DNA of 64,000 nucleotides from Shewanella aquimarina (GTDB lineage: Bacteria > Pseudomonadota > Gammaproteobacteria > Enterobacterales > Shewanellaceae). The notes beneath the pieces were generated by a model. It was not told the origin of the DNA, did not search any database, and was given only the letters and a program-made list of their open reading frames with translations. Positions 45,765 to 54,871 of this stretch are shown here, piece after piece (the first letter of the stretch is position 1; every line of letters starts with the position of its first letter). Position numbers and translations under genes: made by a program. The stretch covers positions 36,096-100,095 of the forward strand of contig NZ_JAKIKY010000016.1 of the NCBI RefSeq assembly GCF_023349185.1. Reading direction: 5' to 3'.

Positions 45765-46277
45765 ATGCAAATACGAGCTATTCAGGCCCAGGACTGGCCA
45801 AGCATTTTACACATTCAGGATGAGTGTTATCCCAATATCGAGCCCGAATCCCTCGACGCCCTGCAGAGCAAGGCGATGCTCTCCCCCGATACCTGCTATG
45901 TGGTCACCCAGAACGACTCGGTGATCGGCTATTGCCTGGCCCATCCCTGGCAACGTGATCTGCCGCCGAGCCTGGAGCAGGTACTTGAGCAGGCACCTTT
46001 GCAGGAAACGCTATATCTTCATGACATCGCCTTTTCCGCCAAGGCTCGGGGACTAGGTGCGGGGGCGGCCGTGTTTAGCCGCCTCATCGAGCGGGCGCAA
46101 GACAAGGGGCTAGACAGCATCTCTCTAGTGGCCGTGGGCGGCGCCCACACATATTGGCAACGTATGGGCTTTAAATCGCGTATAATCGACAAATCCCTGG
46201 ACAGCTACCCGGAAGATGCCTGTTATATGGTGTATGCCATAGCTGCGCACGCCTCCGGCGCCTCACTTCAAGAATAA
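45765..46277 (+). CDS. GNAT-family N-acetyltransferase
   Basis: A 170-residue acetyltransferase. The fold begins MQIRAIQAQDWPSILHIQ. The acetyl-CoA loop is ARGLGAGAAVFSRLI (Q/RxxGxGxA-like), followed by SISLVAVGGAHTYWQRMGF. It acetylates an unknown amine or protein target. The start is the ATG at 45765; an upstream ATG at 45723 is possible but gives a non-family extension. It lies 9 bases before the DUF2960 gene, so the two are probably co-transcribed. Confidence 0.85.
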   Translation: MQIRAIQAQDWPSILHIQDECYPNIEPESLDALQSKAMLSPDTCYVVTQNDSVIGYCLAHPWQRDLPPSLEQVLEQAPLQETLYLHDIAFSAKARGLGAGAAVFSRLIERAQDKGLDSISLVAVGGAHTYWQRMGFKSRIIDKSLDSYPEDACYMVYAIAAHASGASLQE

Positions 46278-46286
46278 GAGATTACT

Positions 46287-46547
46287 ATGGCCCGCAGAGT
46301 CGGTTATACCTTTAAAAATCAATACAAAGAGATCAACTTCGTCTACGACAAGTTTCATGACATCTATGAAGCCGTGGCCGCGGCCGAAGGGATCGATCTG
46401 ACCCGCTATCACGCCATGGAGGCTCAGGTCGCCATGACTTCCAAGGGTTCCCAGGCGGTGAAAGACTATCGCCAGAAGGAGTTCGCCCGCTTTGGCTTTA
46501 GCGACATCCACTTTATTCGAGATGAAAGCGCTCAGGATGAAAGCTAA
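46287..46547 (+). CDS. DUF2960 family small protein
   Basis: An 86-residue soluble protein, MARRVGYTFKNQYKEINFVYD onward, matching DUF2960 of Shewanella and Vibrio. Function is unknown. AAGAG lies before the ATG. It follows the acetyltransferase gene by 9 bases. Confidence 0.8.
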   Translation: MARRVGYTFKNQYKEINFVYDKFHDIYEAVAAAEGIDLTRYHAMEAQVAMTSKGSQAVKDYRQKEFARFGFSDIHFIRDESAQDES

Positions 46548-46608
46548 GGCCAAGTTAGCTAGAATAAGCCACCCATTTTCACCTTTTACCAGATGATGTA
46601 GGCCCTAA

Positions 46609-47118
46609 ATGTCTAATATTGAACATGCCAATTTTCCCAGAGCCGGCTTCTTTCGCCGCCTGGGCGCGATAGTGTACGACCTGCTACTGGCCGTTGCCGT
46701 CTACATGGTGGCCGGTGCCATCGGCTTCGGTATCTTTACCGCCCTCACCAGCAGTGGCCTGCTGGCCATGAATGGCTTTGAGCATGTCTCAGATCTGCTG
46801 AACGGCACACCGCTCTACAAGGGCGTGTATCAGCTGTGGATCACCTTCTGCGTCGGCCTCTTCTATGTGCTGTTTTGGAGCTACGGCGGCCAGACACTGG
46901 GCATGCGCGCCTGGCGCCTGAAGATCCAGCACCCCAACGGCCAGAGCCTGAGCATGATCACCGCCACGGCCCGCCTAGTATGGTCGCTACTTGGCATAGG
47001 CAACCTTTGGATCCTAATCAACGGCGATAAGCTGGCACTACAGGATATGATGACTCGCTCGGAAGTGGTAGTACTGTCAAAAGAAGCCAACCAGATGCGT
47101 AACTGGCACGGCGTATAA
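46609..47118 (+). CDS. RDD-family membrane protein
   Basis: A 169-residue inner-membrane protein with RAGFFRRLGAIVYDLLLA at the N-terminus, the Arg-Asp-Asp-like motif region of the RDD family, and about three to four membrane helices. The second hallmark QTLGMRAWRLKIQHPNGQ and a later NGDKLALQDMMTRSEVV are also present. Some RDD proteins act as ion antiporters; function here is unknown. A terminator follows. Confidence 0.87.
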   Translation: MSNIEHANFPRAGFFRRLGAIVYDLLLAVAVYMVAGAIGFGIFTALTSSGLLAMNGFEHVSDLLNGTPLYKGVYQLWITFCVGLFYVLFWSYGGQTLGMRAWRLKIQHPNGQSLSMITATARLVWSLLGIGNLWILINGDKLALQDMMTRSEVVVLSKEANQMRNWHGV

Positions 47119-47133
47119 GCTAAACCCAGACAT

Positions 47134-47160
47134 AAAAAAGGACCCTAAGGGTCCTTTTTT
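47134..47160. terminator. Bidirectional terminator
   Basis: The stem GGACCC-TAA-GGGTCC has six A before it and six T after it. It separates the RDD gene from lptG. Confidence 0.92.
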
Positions 47161-47215
47161 ATTGAGCTCATTTCTAATGGGCTCTTTTCTCACTGCCTTA
47201 GACCTAAAGAATGGC

Positions 47216-48274
47216 CTAGCGGCGTATATAATAGATGGCCGCGCTACTGAAGATGAGCGGCGGCATGACGGCGCCCAGCACGGCTGGCAGGCCGTAAACC
47301 AAGGTCATGGGACCAAAGATCTCGTTACAGATATAGAAGCTGAAGCCCGCCACCACGCCCAGCAGCACTCGTGCGCCCATGGTCACGGTACGCAGCGGAC
47401 CGAACACGAAAGAGAGCGCCACCAGCATCATGACCGCCACGGTGATCGGCTGTAAGATCTTGCGCCACAGCGCCAGCTCATAGCGACCAGAATCCTGGTT
47501 GTTCACCTTGAGGTATTCCAGATAATCCACCAAGCCCTGAATCGATAAGGCCTCGGGTTTTACCGACACCACGCTGAGCTTATCCGGCGTCAGGGTCGAC
47601 TCCCAGCGATACAGAGTCAGATCCGTCAGGCTCACCTGTTCTGGCGTGATCTTGGTCTGACGCACATCCAGCAGACGCCAATGATCCTTGGAATAGACGC
47701 CGCGGCGCGCCTCTATGGTCCCCACCAGGTTCAGATGGTCATCGAACTCATAGAGCACGATATTGTGCAGGCTCTTGATATCCTCTATCTCGCCGATATT
47801 GACGAACAGATCGCCATCTTTGGCCCAGATACCTCGGCTCGACTTGAACAGGCTACCGCCCGAAAGCTTGACCGCCTGCAGCTCCTTACCGTGACGCTCG
47901 GCCACGGGTGCGCCCCACTCACCCAGCGCCATCACCAGGATCATCAGGGGCACCGCCGTCTTCATCGCCGACAGGGTGATCTGAAAGCGGGAAAGGCCCG
48001 CCGACTGCATCACCACCAGCTCAGAGTTCGACGCCAGCATGCCCATACCGATCAATGCCCCCAAAAGCACGGCCATAGGGAAAAACATCTCGATATCGCG
48101 GGGGATCAGAAACAGCACATAGATGGCGGCATCCACCATGGTATAGGTACCACGGCCGACGAGACGCAGCTGATCCACCCACTTGATGATGCCAGACAGG
48201 CCGGTTAACACCAGCAAACACAGGGCCGAGGTGCTGACCAGGACGCGGGCGATATAGAAGTCTAAGATTCTCAT
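47216..48274 (-). CDS. lptG: LPS export ABC transporter permease LptG
   Basis: A 352-residue permease of the YjgP/YjgQ family, with three membrane segments in the first 110 residues, a periplasmic jellyroll-like domain (about 130-265) and three more segments at the C-terminus. It pairs with LptF and the ATPase LptB to extract LPS from the inner membrane. Its start overlaps the lptF stop by four bases, so the two are coupled. Order lptF-lptG next to divergent pepA is the usual gammaproteobacterial layout. Confidence 0.95.
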   Translation of the reverse strand: MRILDFYIARVLVSTSALCLLVLTGLSGIIKWVDQLRLVGRGTYTMVDAAIYVLFLIPRDIEMFFPMAVLLGALIGMGMLASNSELVVMQSAGLSRFQITLSAMKTAVPLMILVMALGEWGAPVAERHGKELQAVKLSGGSLFKSSRGIWAKDGDLFVNIGEIEDIKSLHNIVLYEFDDHLNLVGTIEARRGVYSKDHWRLLDVRQTKITPEQVSLTDLTLYRWESTLTPDKLSVVSVKPEALSIQGLVDYLEYLKVNNQDSGRYELALWRKILQPITVAVMMLVALSFVFGPLRTVTMGARVLLGVVAGFSFYICNEIFGPMTLVYGLPAVLGAVMPPLIFSSAAIYYIRR

Positions 48275-49383
48275 GCATTCACCTTCTTACGCTTGATCAA
48301 GCCAGAAAGCTTGGCACCTGTTGGGCGCTCCTTACTCAGGAGTAACATACCCAAACACAGCGCCGAGGCATGGATCCACCACATGCCGAGGTAGGCGGGG
48401 ATCACCTCATCCTCCAGCGCCTTACGCCCGGCGATCATCAGACCGAAATAACCCAGATAGAGCAAGATGGCCGGGAACATCTTGGCAAACTTGCCCTGGC
48501 GAACATTGACTCGCGCCATGGGCACGGCGATCAGCGTCATGAAGGGGATCGCCAGCGGGATGGCCAGGCGCCAGTGGAACTCGGCCACCGCCTCGGGTCC
48601 CTCGGTGTCGAGCAGCTGGTCGATAGGCAGGGCAGACAACTTGCGACGACGCTGATCCACCTCCTGCTCCTTGATCTGCATCTCGTATCCCGCAAACTCG
48701 ACCACCTGATAGTCGAGACGATTCGGCTTATTCTGATACTGAATCCCGTCGTTAAGTTCCAGGCGCTGCTCACCGCTATCGTCCTCGATCACCCGGCCCC
48801 CTTGGGCCACCACGATATTGGTCTGGCTGGCGCCATCTTCCGGGTCGGGCAGTTGCGCCACGAAAACCTTATCCAGTTGATTGTCGCGGCCGATACGCTC
48901 GACAAAGAGTACCGCGCGGCCGTTAGGGCTGGTCTGAAAACGTCCCTGGGTCAGCGCCGCTAAACCGGCTTCCGACTGGGCATTCTCCAGCACGCGGTTT
49001 TGCGTCTCTTCCGCCCAGGGAGTGACATAGATAGATAGAAAACCGGTAAACAGCATATTGACGACGGCGAGCAGCAGGGTCACCCGGGTGACATACCATT
49101 CACTCACGCCGACGCTATGAAAGACCACCATCTCGCTTTCGGCGTACATACGGCCATGGGCCACCAGAATCCCCAAAAACAGACTCAGGGGGACCACAAG
49201 CACGGCAAGATAGGGAAGATTGAGCCCGAGTAGGGTCATCACCAGAGAGGCGGGAAACTCGCCATCGGATGCATCAGCGAGTACACGAACAAAATGTTGG
49301 CTAATAAAAATAGCTAACAGTACTAAAAGCACTGCCATCTGCGCTTTTAAAACTTCACGAATCAAGTATCTAAATACAATCAC
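48271..49383 (-). CDS. lptF: LPS export ABC transporter permease LptF
   Basis: A 370-residue permease of the same fold as LptG. It begins MIVFRYLIREVLKAQMAVLLVLL and has six membrane segments with a periplasmic domain in the middle. It is divergent from pepA, with 220 bases between them, and its stop overlaps lptG by four bases. Together they form the LptB2FG core for LPS transport. Confidence 0.95.
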   Translation of the reverse strand: MIVFRYLIREVLKAQMAVLLVLLAIFISQHFVRVLADASDGEFPASLVMTLLGLNLPYLAVLVVPLSLFLGILVAHGRMYAESEMVVFHSVGVSEWYVTRVTLLLAVVNMLFTGFLSIYVTPWAEETQNRVLENAQSEAGLAALTQGRFQTSPNGRAVLFVERIGRDNQLDKVFVAQLPDPEDGASQTNIVVAQGGRVIEDDSGEQRLELNDGIQYQNKPNRLDYQVVEFAGYEMQIKEQEVDQRRRKLSALPIDQLLDTEGPEAVAEFHWRLAIPLAIPFMTLIAVPMARVNVRQGKFAKMFPAILLYLGYFGLMIAGRKALEDEVIPAYLGMWWIHASALCLGMLLLSKERPTGAKLSGLIKRKKVNA

Positions 49384-49603
49384 AGGCAGGATCCAGTCCC
49401 TAAACTTATATTTATGCTGGTATCAGCCCACTTTTCATGTAGACTGTCTACTTTTGGTAGTTTTGTGACCAGCCTTTAACTAAAAATGGCAGAAAAACAC
49501 CTGAAAAATTAACATTGGTGTACCAATTTTAGGTCCGTTTTGGACACAAGCAGACATTATCTAATAAATAATAATATTTGTCTTTAAGAATCTAGGAGAG
49601 CTC

Positions 49604-51112
49604 ATGGAGTTTAGCGTTAAGAGCGGCAGCCCGGAAAAACAACGTTCGGCCTGTATTGTCGTTGGTGTCTATGAACCTAGACGCCTCTCTGGTATTGCTG
49701 AGCAACTGGACAAAATCAGTGAAGGCTACATTAGCAACTTACTTCGCCGCGGCGACTTAGAGGGTAAGCCAGGTCAGATGCTACTTTTGCATCATGTACC
49801 CAACGTGTTGAGTGAACGCGTCCTTCTTGTAGGTTGTGGCAAAGAACGAGAACTAGACGAACGCCAGTACAAGCAGATCATCACTAAGACCATCAACACC
49901 TTAAACGACACAGGTTCTATGGAGGCCGTTTGCTTCCTGACCGAGCTGCACGTTAAGGGTCGTGACACCTATTGGAAAGTACGCGAAGCCGTTGAATCGA
50001 CTCAAAACAGCCTATACAGCTTCGACGCACTCAAGACCCGCAAGGGCGAAACCCGTCGTCCGCTGCGCAAGCTGGTATTCAATGTACCGACTCGCCGCGA
50101 ACTCACGGTAGGCGAGCGCGCCATCGAGCACGGCATGGCCGTATCGACAGGTACCCAGCTGTGTCGCGACGTGGCCAACATGCCACCTAACATCTGTAAC
50201 CCGGCTTACCTGGCCTCTCAGGCGCGTCAAATTGCCGAGAACCATGAAAACCTCACAGTCACTACCGTTGGCGAAGAGCAGATGGCCAAGCTGGGCATGA
50301 ACTCATACCTGGCCGTCGGCCGCGGCAGCCATAACGAGTCGGTCATGACCGTCATGGAATACAAGGGCGCGGTAGACAGCACAGAGAAGCCTATCGTGCT
50401 TGTGGGTAAGGGCCTGACCTTCGACTCGGGCGGTATCTCACTCAAGCCAGGCGAAGCCATGGATGAGATGAAATATGACATGGGCGGCGCCGCAGGCGTT
50501 ATCGGTACCATGCTGGCCCTGTGCGAACTGAAGCTGCCGATCAACGTGGTAGGTGTATTGGCTGGCTGTGAAAACATGCCGTCGAGCAACGCCTATCGTC
50601 CAGGGGATATCCTGACTACCATGTCGGGCCAGACGGTAGAAGTGCTCAACACCGACGCCGAAGGCCGCCTGGTACTGTGTGACGTGCTGACCTATGTAGA
50701 GCGTTTCGACCCTGAGCTGGTCGTCGACACTGCAACCCTTACCGGTGCCTGTGTGATCGCCCTGGGTAAACACGCCTCAGGCCTCTTCTCCTCCCACAAC
50801 CCGCTGGCGCACGAGCTACTCAACGCCGGCGAGCAGAGTGGCGACCGCGCATGGCGCATGCCGCTATGGGATGAGTATCAGGAGCATCTGGAGAGCCCGT
50901 TTGCCGACATGACCAACCTGGGCGGTCGTCCTGCCGGTGCCATTACCGCAGCCTGCTTCCTGTCGCGCTTCACCAAGAAGTACAACTGGGCGCACCTGGA
51001 TGTGGCCGGTACCGCTTGGAACAGTGGCGCCAACAAGGGCTCAACCGGTCGCCCCGTGCCGCTGCTGACTCAGTTCCTGATCAACCGCGCAGGCGTTGAA
51101 CAGGGCGAGTAA
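49604..51112 (+). CDS. pepA: Leucyl aminopeptidase (cytosol aminopeptidase)
   Basis: A 502-residue M17 aminopeptidase. The metal-binding catalytic parts are GKGLTFDSGGISLKPG, YDMGGAAGVIGTM and the family signature NTDAEGRLVLCDVL. The N-terminal macro-like domain (about 1-165) can bind DNA in E. coli PepA, where the protein also acts in site-specific recombination and repression. AGGAGAGCTC precedes the ATG. Divergent from lptF. Confidence 0.95.
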   Translation: MEFSVKSGSPEKQRSACIVVGVYEPRRLSGIAEQLDKISEGYISNLLRRGDLEGKPGQMLLLHHVPNVLSERVLLVGCGKERELDERQYKQIITKTINTLNDTGSMEAVCFLTELHVKGRDTYWKVREAVESTQNSLYSFDALKTRKGETRRPLRKLVFNVPTRRELTVGERAIEHGMAVSTGTQLCRDVANMPPNICNPAYLASQARQIAENHENLTVTTVGEEQMAKLGMNSYLAVGRGSHNESVMTVMEYKGAVDSTEKPIVLVGKGLTFDSGGISLKPGEAMDEMKYDMGGAAGVIGTMLALCELKLPINVVGVLAGCENMPSSNAYRPGDILTTMSGQTVEVLNTDAEGRLVLCDVLTYVERFDPELVVDTATLTGACVIALGKHASGLFSSHNPLAHELLNAGEQSGDRAWRMPLWDEYQEHLESPFADMTNLGGRPAGAITAACFLSRFTKKYNWAHLDVAGTAWNSGANKGSTGRPVPLLTQFLINRAGVEQGE

Positions 51113-51152
51113 TGCACTCCCCTTAAACACTGCCTCATGGCATGTTTAACTC

Positions 51153-51185
51153 AAAAAAGGTGAAGCAATTGCTTCACCTTTTTTT
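51153..51185 (+). terminator. Terminator after pepA
   Basis: The long stem AAGGTGAAGC-AATT-GCTTCACCTT is followed by T-runs and preceded by A-runs. Confidence 0.92.
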
Positions 51186-51224
51186 ATGGGATTTACTCTT
51201 CCTAAATGGGTTTATTTAGAAGCC

Positions 51225-51315
51225 TAGTCCCCTGCTTGGCCCGCCAGCTTGGCCCGCCAGCTGAGTCCGCCGACTTAACCTGCCTGCATAGCCCGCCTGC
51301 TTAGCCCGCCTGCTT
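51225..51315. repeat. Seven 13-base tandem repeats at a gene 3' end
   Basis: On the minus strand the units read AAGCAGGCGGGCT (twice identical), ATGCAGGCAGGTT, AAGTCGGCGGACT, CAGCTGGCGGGCC, AAGCTGGCGGGCC and AAGCAGGGGACTA. The first unit encodes the last residues of the membrane protein at 51301-51690. The stop TAA arises at the junction of units one and two. The remaining units lie downstream. Confidence 0.85.
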
Positions 51316-51690
51316 GGCCTTAAGCAGCTGCACCATCATCAACACCACGCCGCCAAACACACTAAAAGAAGCGATCGCCAGGAAGGGGTCCACCACCTCC
51401 AGCGCTACAAACTCGCCGTAAAGCAGAAACAGGCCGATGGCCACCCCTAGGGTGCCCAGCTGATGAAGCCAAAATTGCGCCGTGACTAATCCCCCCTTGT
51501 GGCACCCCGAGGATTCCTCTAGCCACAAGCGATAACAGAGGGCGTAACTAAAGGAGATCAGAAAACCTATCATCATGATGTGGGCGTGGGTCACCAGCTG
51601 CCCATGGTCATGGGAGGCCGCCATGTAGAGGCCTAACATCAGCCCGAGCAGGGCGTAGCTAAAGGCCGTTAAGAGATATCGTTTATCCAT
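51301..51690 (-). CDS. Small four-helix membrane protein of unknown function
   Basis: A 129-residue inner-membrane protein with four hydrophobic segments (about 5-25, 34-55, 70-90, 98-120). The second segment contains VTHAHIMMIGFLISFSYAL, a histidine pair of the kind that ligates heme in small oxidase-like membrane proteins; this is only a resemblance. The last residues AKQAG come from a 13-base tandem repeat that continues past the stop. No family is named with confidence. Confidence 0.7.
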   Translation of the reverse strand: MDKRYLLTAFSYALLGLMLGLYMAASHDHGQLVTHAHIMMIGFLISFSYALCYRLWLEESSGCHKGGLVTAQFWLHQLGTLGVAIGLFLLYGEFVALEVVDPFLAIASFSVFGGVVLMMVQLLKAKQAG

Positions 51691-51990
51691 GAGAACACTC
51701 CCCCAGAGTGCTGAATTACAATCTTTGGCTATCTACCCAGTGTAGGCCAAAGCCAGCAAGGTCACCTCCTCAGGGTAACCTGAAATAGATAGACGCCCCT
51801 TGACTGGTGAGGCGACAAGTTTAATTATTACAATGGGTTGAGATGTTTAGGCGAAAGATAAACTCGGCGATATCCTTGGTGGCCTGCCGCCGTCTTGCGA
51901 AGGCTTCAAATGGATCCCGACATATTAAATCTAAAAATGATAACTATACTGAGCTAATTAACGTCTAAAAAACGTGGCCAAAGGACGACC
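51691..51990. other. Upstream region of the EAL protein gene
   Basis: These 300 bases hold no supported gene. TATACT at 51945-51950 is a possible -10 element for the EAL gene at 51991, without a convincing -35. Confidence 0.4.
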
Positions 51991-52800
51991 TTGAGTCACA
52001 AATTGGACGATAGACAGTGCGCGCTAAAGGATGACTCAATGGAAGCTGTACAATCGCAATTGACAATGAAAGGATGTCAGCAGTGTAGCAAAAATGTTGC
52101 TCTCGACTTCGATTTCACTATGGCATTCCAGCCAATCGTCGATATCGCCAAGCAAAAGGTATTTGGTTATGAAGCGCTGGTGCGCGGCCCCAATAACGAG
52201 GCCGCCTATTCGGTGATCTCAAGGGTGAATGACGACAACCGCTATGCCTTCGATCAATCCTGTCGAGTCAAGGCTATCGCACTGGCGGCCAAGCTAAATT
52301 TGGAATCCATATTAAGCATTAACTTCCTGCCCAACGCCATCTACCAACCCGAACGTTGTATTCGTACCACTCTGGCGGCCGCAAGAGAGTATGGCTTCCC
52401 GACGGAGCGGATCATGTTCGAATTTACCGAATCCGAAAAAATAACCGACAGTGGGCACGTCAAACGCGTAGTGGAATACTACCGGGAACTTGGCTTTATG
52501 ACCGCCATCGACGACTTTGGCGCCGGCTATGCCGGCTTAGGTCTGCTCGCCAACTTCCAGACCGATCTCATCAAGCTGGACATGGAGCTGATCCGTAACA
52601 TAGATAGAGACGAGACCCGGCAGGTCATAGTTACTCACCTGCTCGGTATCTGTCACCAACTCAAGATAAAATGCCTGGCCGAAGGCATAGAGACACCAGG
52701 CGAGATGCAATGGCTTAAAGGTGCAGGCGTTGAGCTTATGCAGGGCTATCTGTTTGCGAAGCCGGGCTTCGAATGCCTGCCCGAAGTGGCTTTCCCCTAG
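51991..52800 (+). CDS. EAL-domain c-di-GMP phosphodiesterase
   Basis: A 269-residue stand-alone EAL protein. A short N-terminal part with a CxxC pair (KGCQQCSKN) precedes the domain. The catalytic residues are all visible: YEALVRG, LSINFLPN, FEFTESEK, IDDFGAGYAGLGLL, IKLDMELI, CLAEGIET and MQGYLFAKP. So it is probably an active phosphodiesterase. A TTG start at 51991 has AAGGA 5 bases upstream; the ATG at 52039 also has AAAGGA 7 bases upstream, so either may be used. Its stop TAG lies in the left end of the palindromic repeat at 52797-52965. Confidence 0.88.
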   Translation: MSHKLDDRQCALKDDSMEAVQSQLTMKGCQQCSKNVALDFDFTMAFQPIVDIAKQKVFGYEALVRGPNNEAAYSVISRVNDDNRYAFDQSCRVKAIALAAKLNLESILSINFLPNAIYQPERCIRTTLAAAREYGFPTERIMFEFTESEKITDSGHVKRVVEYYRELGFMTAIDDFGAGYAGLGLLANFQTDLIKLDMELIRNIDRDETRQVIVTHLLGICHQLKIKCLAEGIETPGEMQWLKGAGVELMQGYLFAKPGFECLPEVAFP

Positions 52801-52965
52801 GGCCTGTTGACCTTTTGAGAACAAATTTTGTTCTAATTGAGCACGTTCAAATCGCGGCATGAGGCTTGTAGTATAGTTATTCTATATAAAAACCGAGTAA
52901 CAAAGCGTTGAACGTGCTCAAGACGAACCCTGCAAAAATGAACGCGAAAGATAAACAGGCCCTAG
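52797..52965. repeat. Palindromic repeat element with 12-base terminal inverted repeats
   Basis: The ends are exact inverted copies: CTAGGGCCTGTT (52797-52808) and AACAGGCCCTAG (52954-52965). A second inverted pair inside is GAGCACGTTCAA / TTGAACGTGCTC, around a central A/T-rich part. The first bases supply the TAG stop of the EAL gene. No coding capacity. It is probably a MITE or similar non-autonomous element. It fills most of the 307-base gap before the TPR gene; the remaining 140 bases hold no evident gene. Confidence 0.78.
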
Positions 52966-53107
52966 CCTAGTGGACCAACAGCCCGGCTAATTGACCTTTT
53001 CCGTCTGGCAATTAGATTGGCATCAAACGCCCTATGTTGTTAGTGTGACCCTAGATTAGGACGACCCACACTAAGTTAACGACCTAAATTAAAGACGGAA
53101 ATCTGTT

Positions 53108-53992
53108 ATGCCACGCTTACTTTGCCTGTTAATCGCCATTATTTCACTCGCCACGACGCTCACAGTCCAGGGGGCCAACGAGGCCAAGATTGACCCGCCA
53201 CAGCCCGCCTTGACCCATGCTCAGCAGCCGATTTTAGACAAGCCGCTGGTGGAGCGTTACATACTCGACGAGCTTAAGGCCCTTAGGATGGAGCAGCAAG
53301 ATCTCGAGCGCCGCCTGACAATCGAGATCACCGACCGGGAGCTGGCGGTGGCCGACAAGTCCCTCAACTATGCCAACGTCACCGTCACCTACTTCTTCTA
53401 CATCATCGCAGGTGTGGCATCCTTGATCGCCTTCATCGGCTGGCAGTCCCTCAGGGAGATCAAGACCAACACCGCCAAGCTCGCCGCCGAACAGTTGCAG
53501 TCGATCACCGAGCAATATGAGGAGAAGTTCAAGGTGCTCGAGCAAGATCTCAAGCGTAAGAGCCGCATCATCACCAAGAACAATCGCGAGATCGAGATCA
53601 TCAACGAGATCCATACCCTCTGGCTGCAATCCCAGAGCGCCCAGACCCCGGAGCAGAAGATCGCCGTCTATAACGAGATCCTCACCATACGCCCGGGCGA
53701 TCTCGAGGCCATGACCTACAAGGCCGACGCGGCCATGGAGATGCGCGAGTTTAACTGGGCCCTCAGCCTGTGTAACCGGGTGCTTGAGGTCGACGGCAGC
53801 AACGCCCACGCCCTCTATCAGCGCGCCTGCGCCTTCGCCTGTCTGGGACAGGAAGAGCGCGCCCTGTCTGACCTCGAGCAGGCCATCGAAAACAGCGTCT
53901 CCTTCAAGGAGGTCGCCGCCAACGAGGATGACTTCGCCAACCTGAGAAACAACCCAAGGTTTGATCTCTTGATCTCCACCAGCGAGAACTAA
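53108..53992 (+). CDS. Membrane-anchored TPR protein
   Basis: A 294-residue protein. The signal peptide ends near residue 22 (LTVQGA). A charged coiled-coil region (about 50-80) is followed by a membrane helix (about 89-110, VTYFFYIIAGVASLIAFIGW), a second coiled coil (about 115-160) and tetratricopeptide repeats (about 170-280, for example MTYKADAAMEMREFNWALSLCNRVLE and ALYQRACAFACLGQEERALSDLEQAIE). The TPR part would face the cytoplasm if the signal is cleaved. It probably scaffolds another protein; no partner gene is obvious. Confidence 0.8.
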   Translation: MPRLLCLLIAIISLATTLTVQGANEAKIDPPQPALTHAQQPILDKPLVERYILDELKALRMEQQDLERRLTIEITDRELAVADKSLNYANVTVTYFFYIIAGVASLIAFIGWQSLREIKTNTAKLAAEQLQSITEQYEEKFKVLEQDLKRKSRIITKNNREIEIINEIHTLWLQSQSAQTPEQKIAVYNEILTIRPGDLEAMTYKADAAMEMREFNWALSLCNRVLEVDGSNAHALYQRACAFACLGQEERALSDLEQAIENSVSFKEVAANEDDFANLRNNPRFDLLISTSEN

Positions 53993-54020
53993 ATACAGCT
54001 AGATATCGGGCACAACGGCG

Positions 54021-54097
54021 CCCCAAAGCCCCAAAGCCCAAAGTCCAAAGTCCAAAGAAAGCCTTAAAGGCCTAAAGATAATCTTAAAGGCCTAAAG
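54021..54097. repeat. Short degenerate tandem repeats between two genes
   Basis: A run of CCAAAGC/CCAAAGT units (54021-54058) is followed by two copies of CTTAAAGGCCTAAAG (54063-54077 and 54083-54097). It lies between the TPR gene and the methyltransferase gene. Confidence 0.65.
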
Positions 54098-54202
54098 GTG
54101 GACTACAGATGTGCCTTTTCCACATCAGGGCCCATACTTAAATAAGTCATTCATGATACGCCGCCGTGCTCTTTGGTCGCGGCGTGTGAACCGGAGGCCA
54201 AG

Positions 54203-54871
54203 ATGTCTCGCATCATCGCCTTTTGTTACGACAGTTTCATGCGCGGGCCCGAGCAGGCCTGCCTCATCGACTGGCGCCGGATCCTGCTCAGCCAGGTCGG
54301 CGGCCGCGTGCTGGAGATCGGCGCGGGTACCGGCGCCAGCCTGCCCCTCTACCCCAATGTGCCTGGGCTCGAGCTGGTGCTGACCGAACCCGATGTGGAC
54401 ATGAGACGCCGCCTGGAGCGCTCTGTCGCCGAGCTACCCGATAGCAATATCACAGTGCTGGACTGCCCGGCGGAAGCCCTGGCCTGCGAGGATGAGAGTA
54501 TCGACTGGGTATTTGTATCCTTGGTCTGCTGCACCGTGGTGGATCTGCCCGCGACACTGGCGGAGATCTGGCGCGTGCTCAAACCCGGTGGTCACCTGCT
54601 GTTTCTCGAACATGTCGCCGCAGAAAAGGGCACCCGCAGGCGACGCTGGCAAGACAGGGTCAACTTCATCTGGCGCCGCATCGCGGGCAACTGCCACCTC
54701 AACCGAGAGACGGAGGCGCAGATCCGCCGCGCAGGCTTTCAGATAGAATCGATCACCCGTGAGAGCATGCGTAAGGCGATGCCCCTGGCTCGACCCACCA
54801 TACGTGGGGTGGCGCTCAAGCCCAGGCAGGCCGGCAGCAAGCCCGAAGAGACTCAGGCCTCATCGCGATGA
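54203..54871 (+). CDS. Class I SAM-dependent methyltransferase
   Basis: A 222-residue methyltransferase. The SAM-binding motif I is VLEIGAGTGASLPLYP, the acidic post-I residue lies in LVLTEPDVDM, and LKPGGHLLFLEHVAA marks motif III. The pattern EHVAAEKGTRRRRWQ resembles the METTL7/phospholipid methyltransferase-like group, but the substrate is unknown. GGAGG lies 5 to 6 bases before the ATG at 54203. Its last 19 bases overlap, in convergent orientation, the end of the radical SAM gene. Confidence 0.85.
   Translation: MSRIIAFCYDSFMRGPEQACLIDWRRILLSQVGGRVLEIGAGTGASLPLYPNVPGLELVLTEPDVDMRRRLERSVAELPDSNITVLDCPAEALACEDESIDWVFVSLVCCTVVDLPATLAEIWRVLKPGGHLLFLEHVAAEKGTRRRRWQDRVNFIWRRIAGNCHLNRETEAQIRRAGFQIESITRESMRKAMPLARPTIRGVALKPRQAGSKPEETQASSR

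Noticed and set aside
53234..53809. Minus-strand frame opposite the TPR protein
   Set aside because: Shadow of the coiled-coil coding region; low-complexity Leu/Asp/Gly composition.
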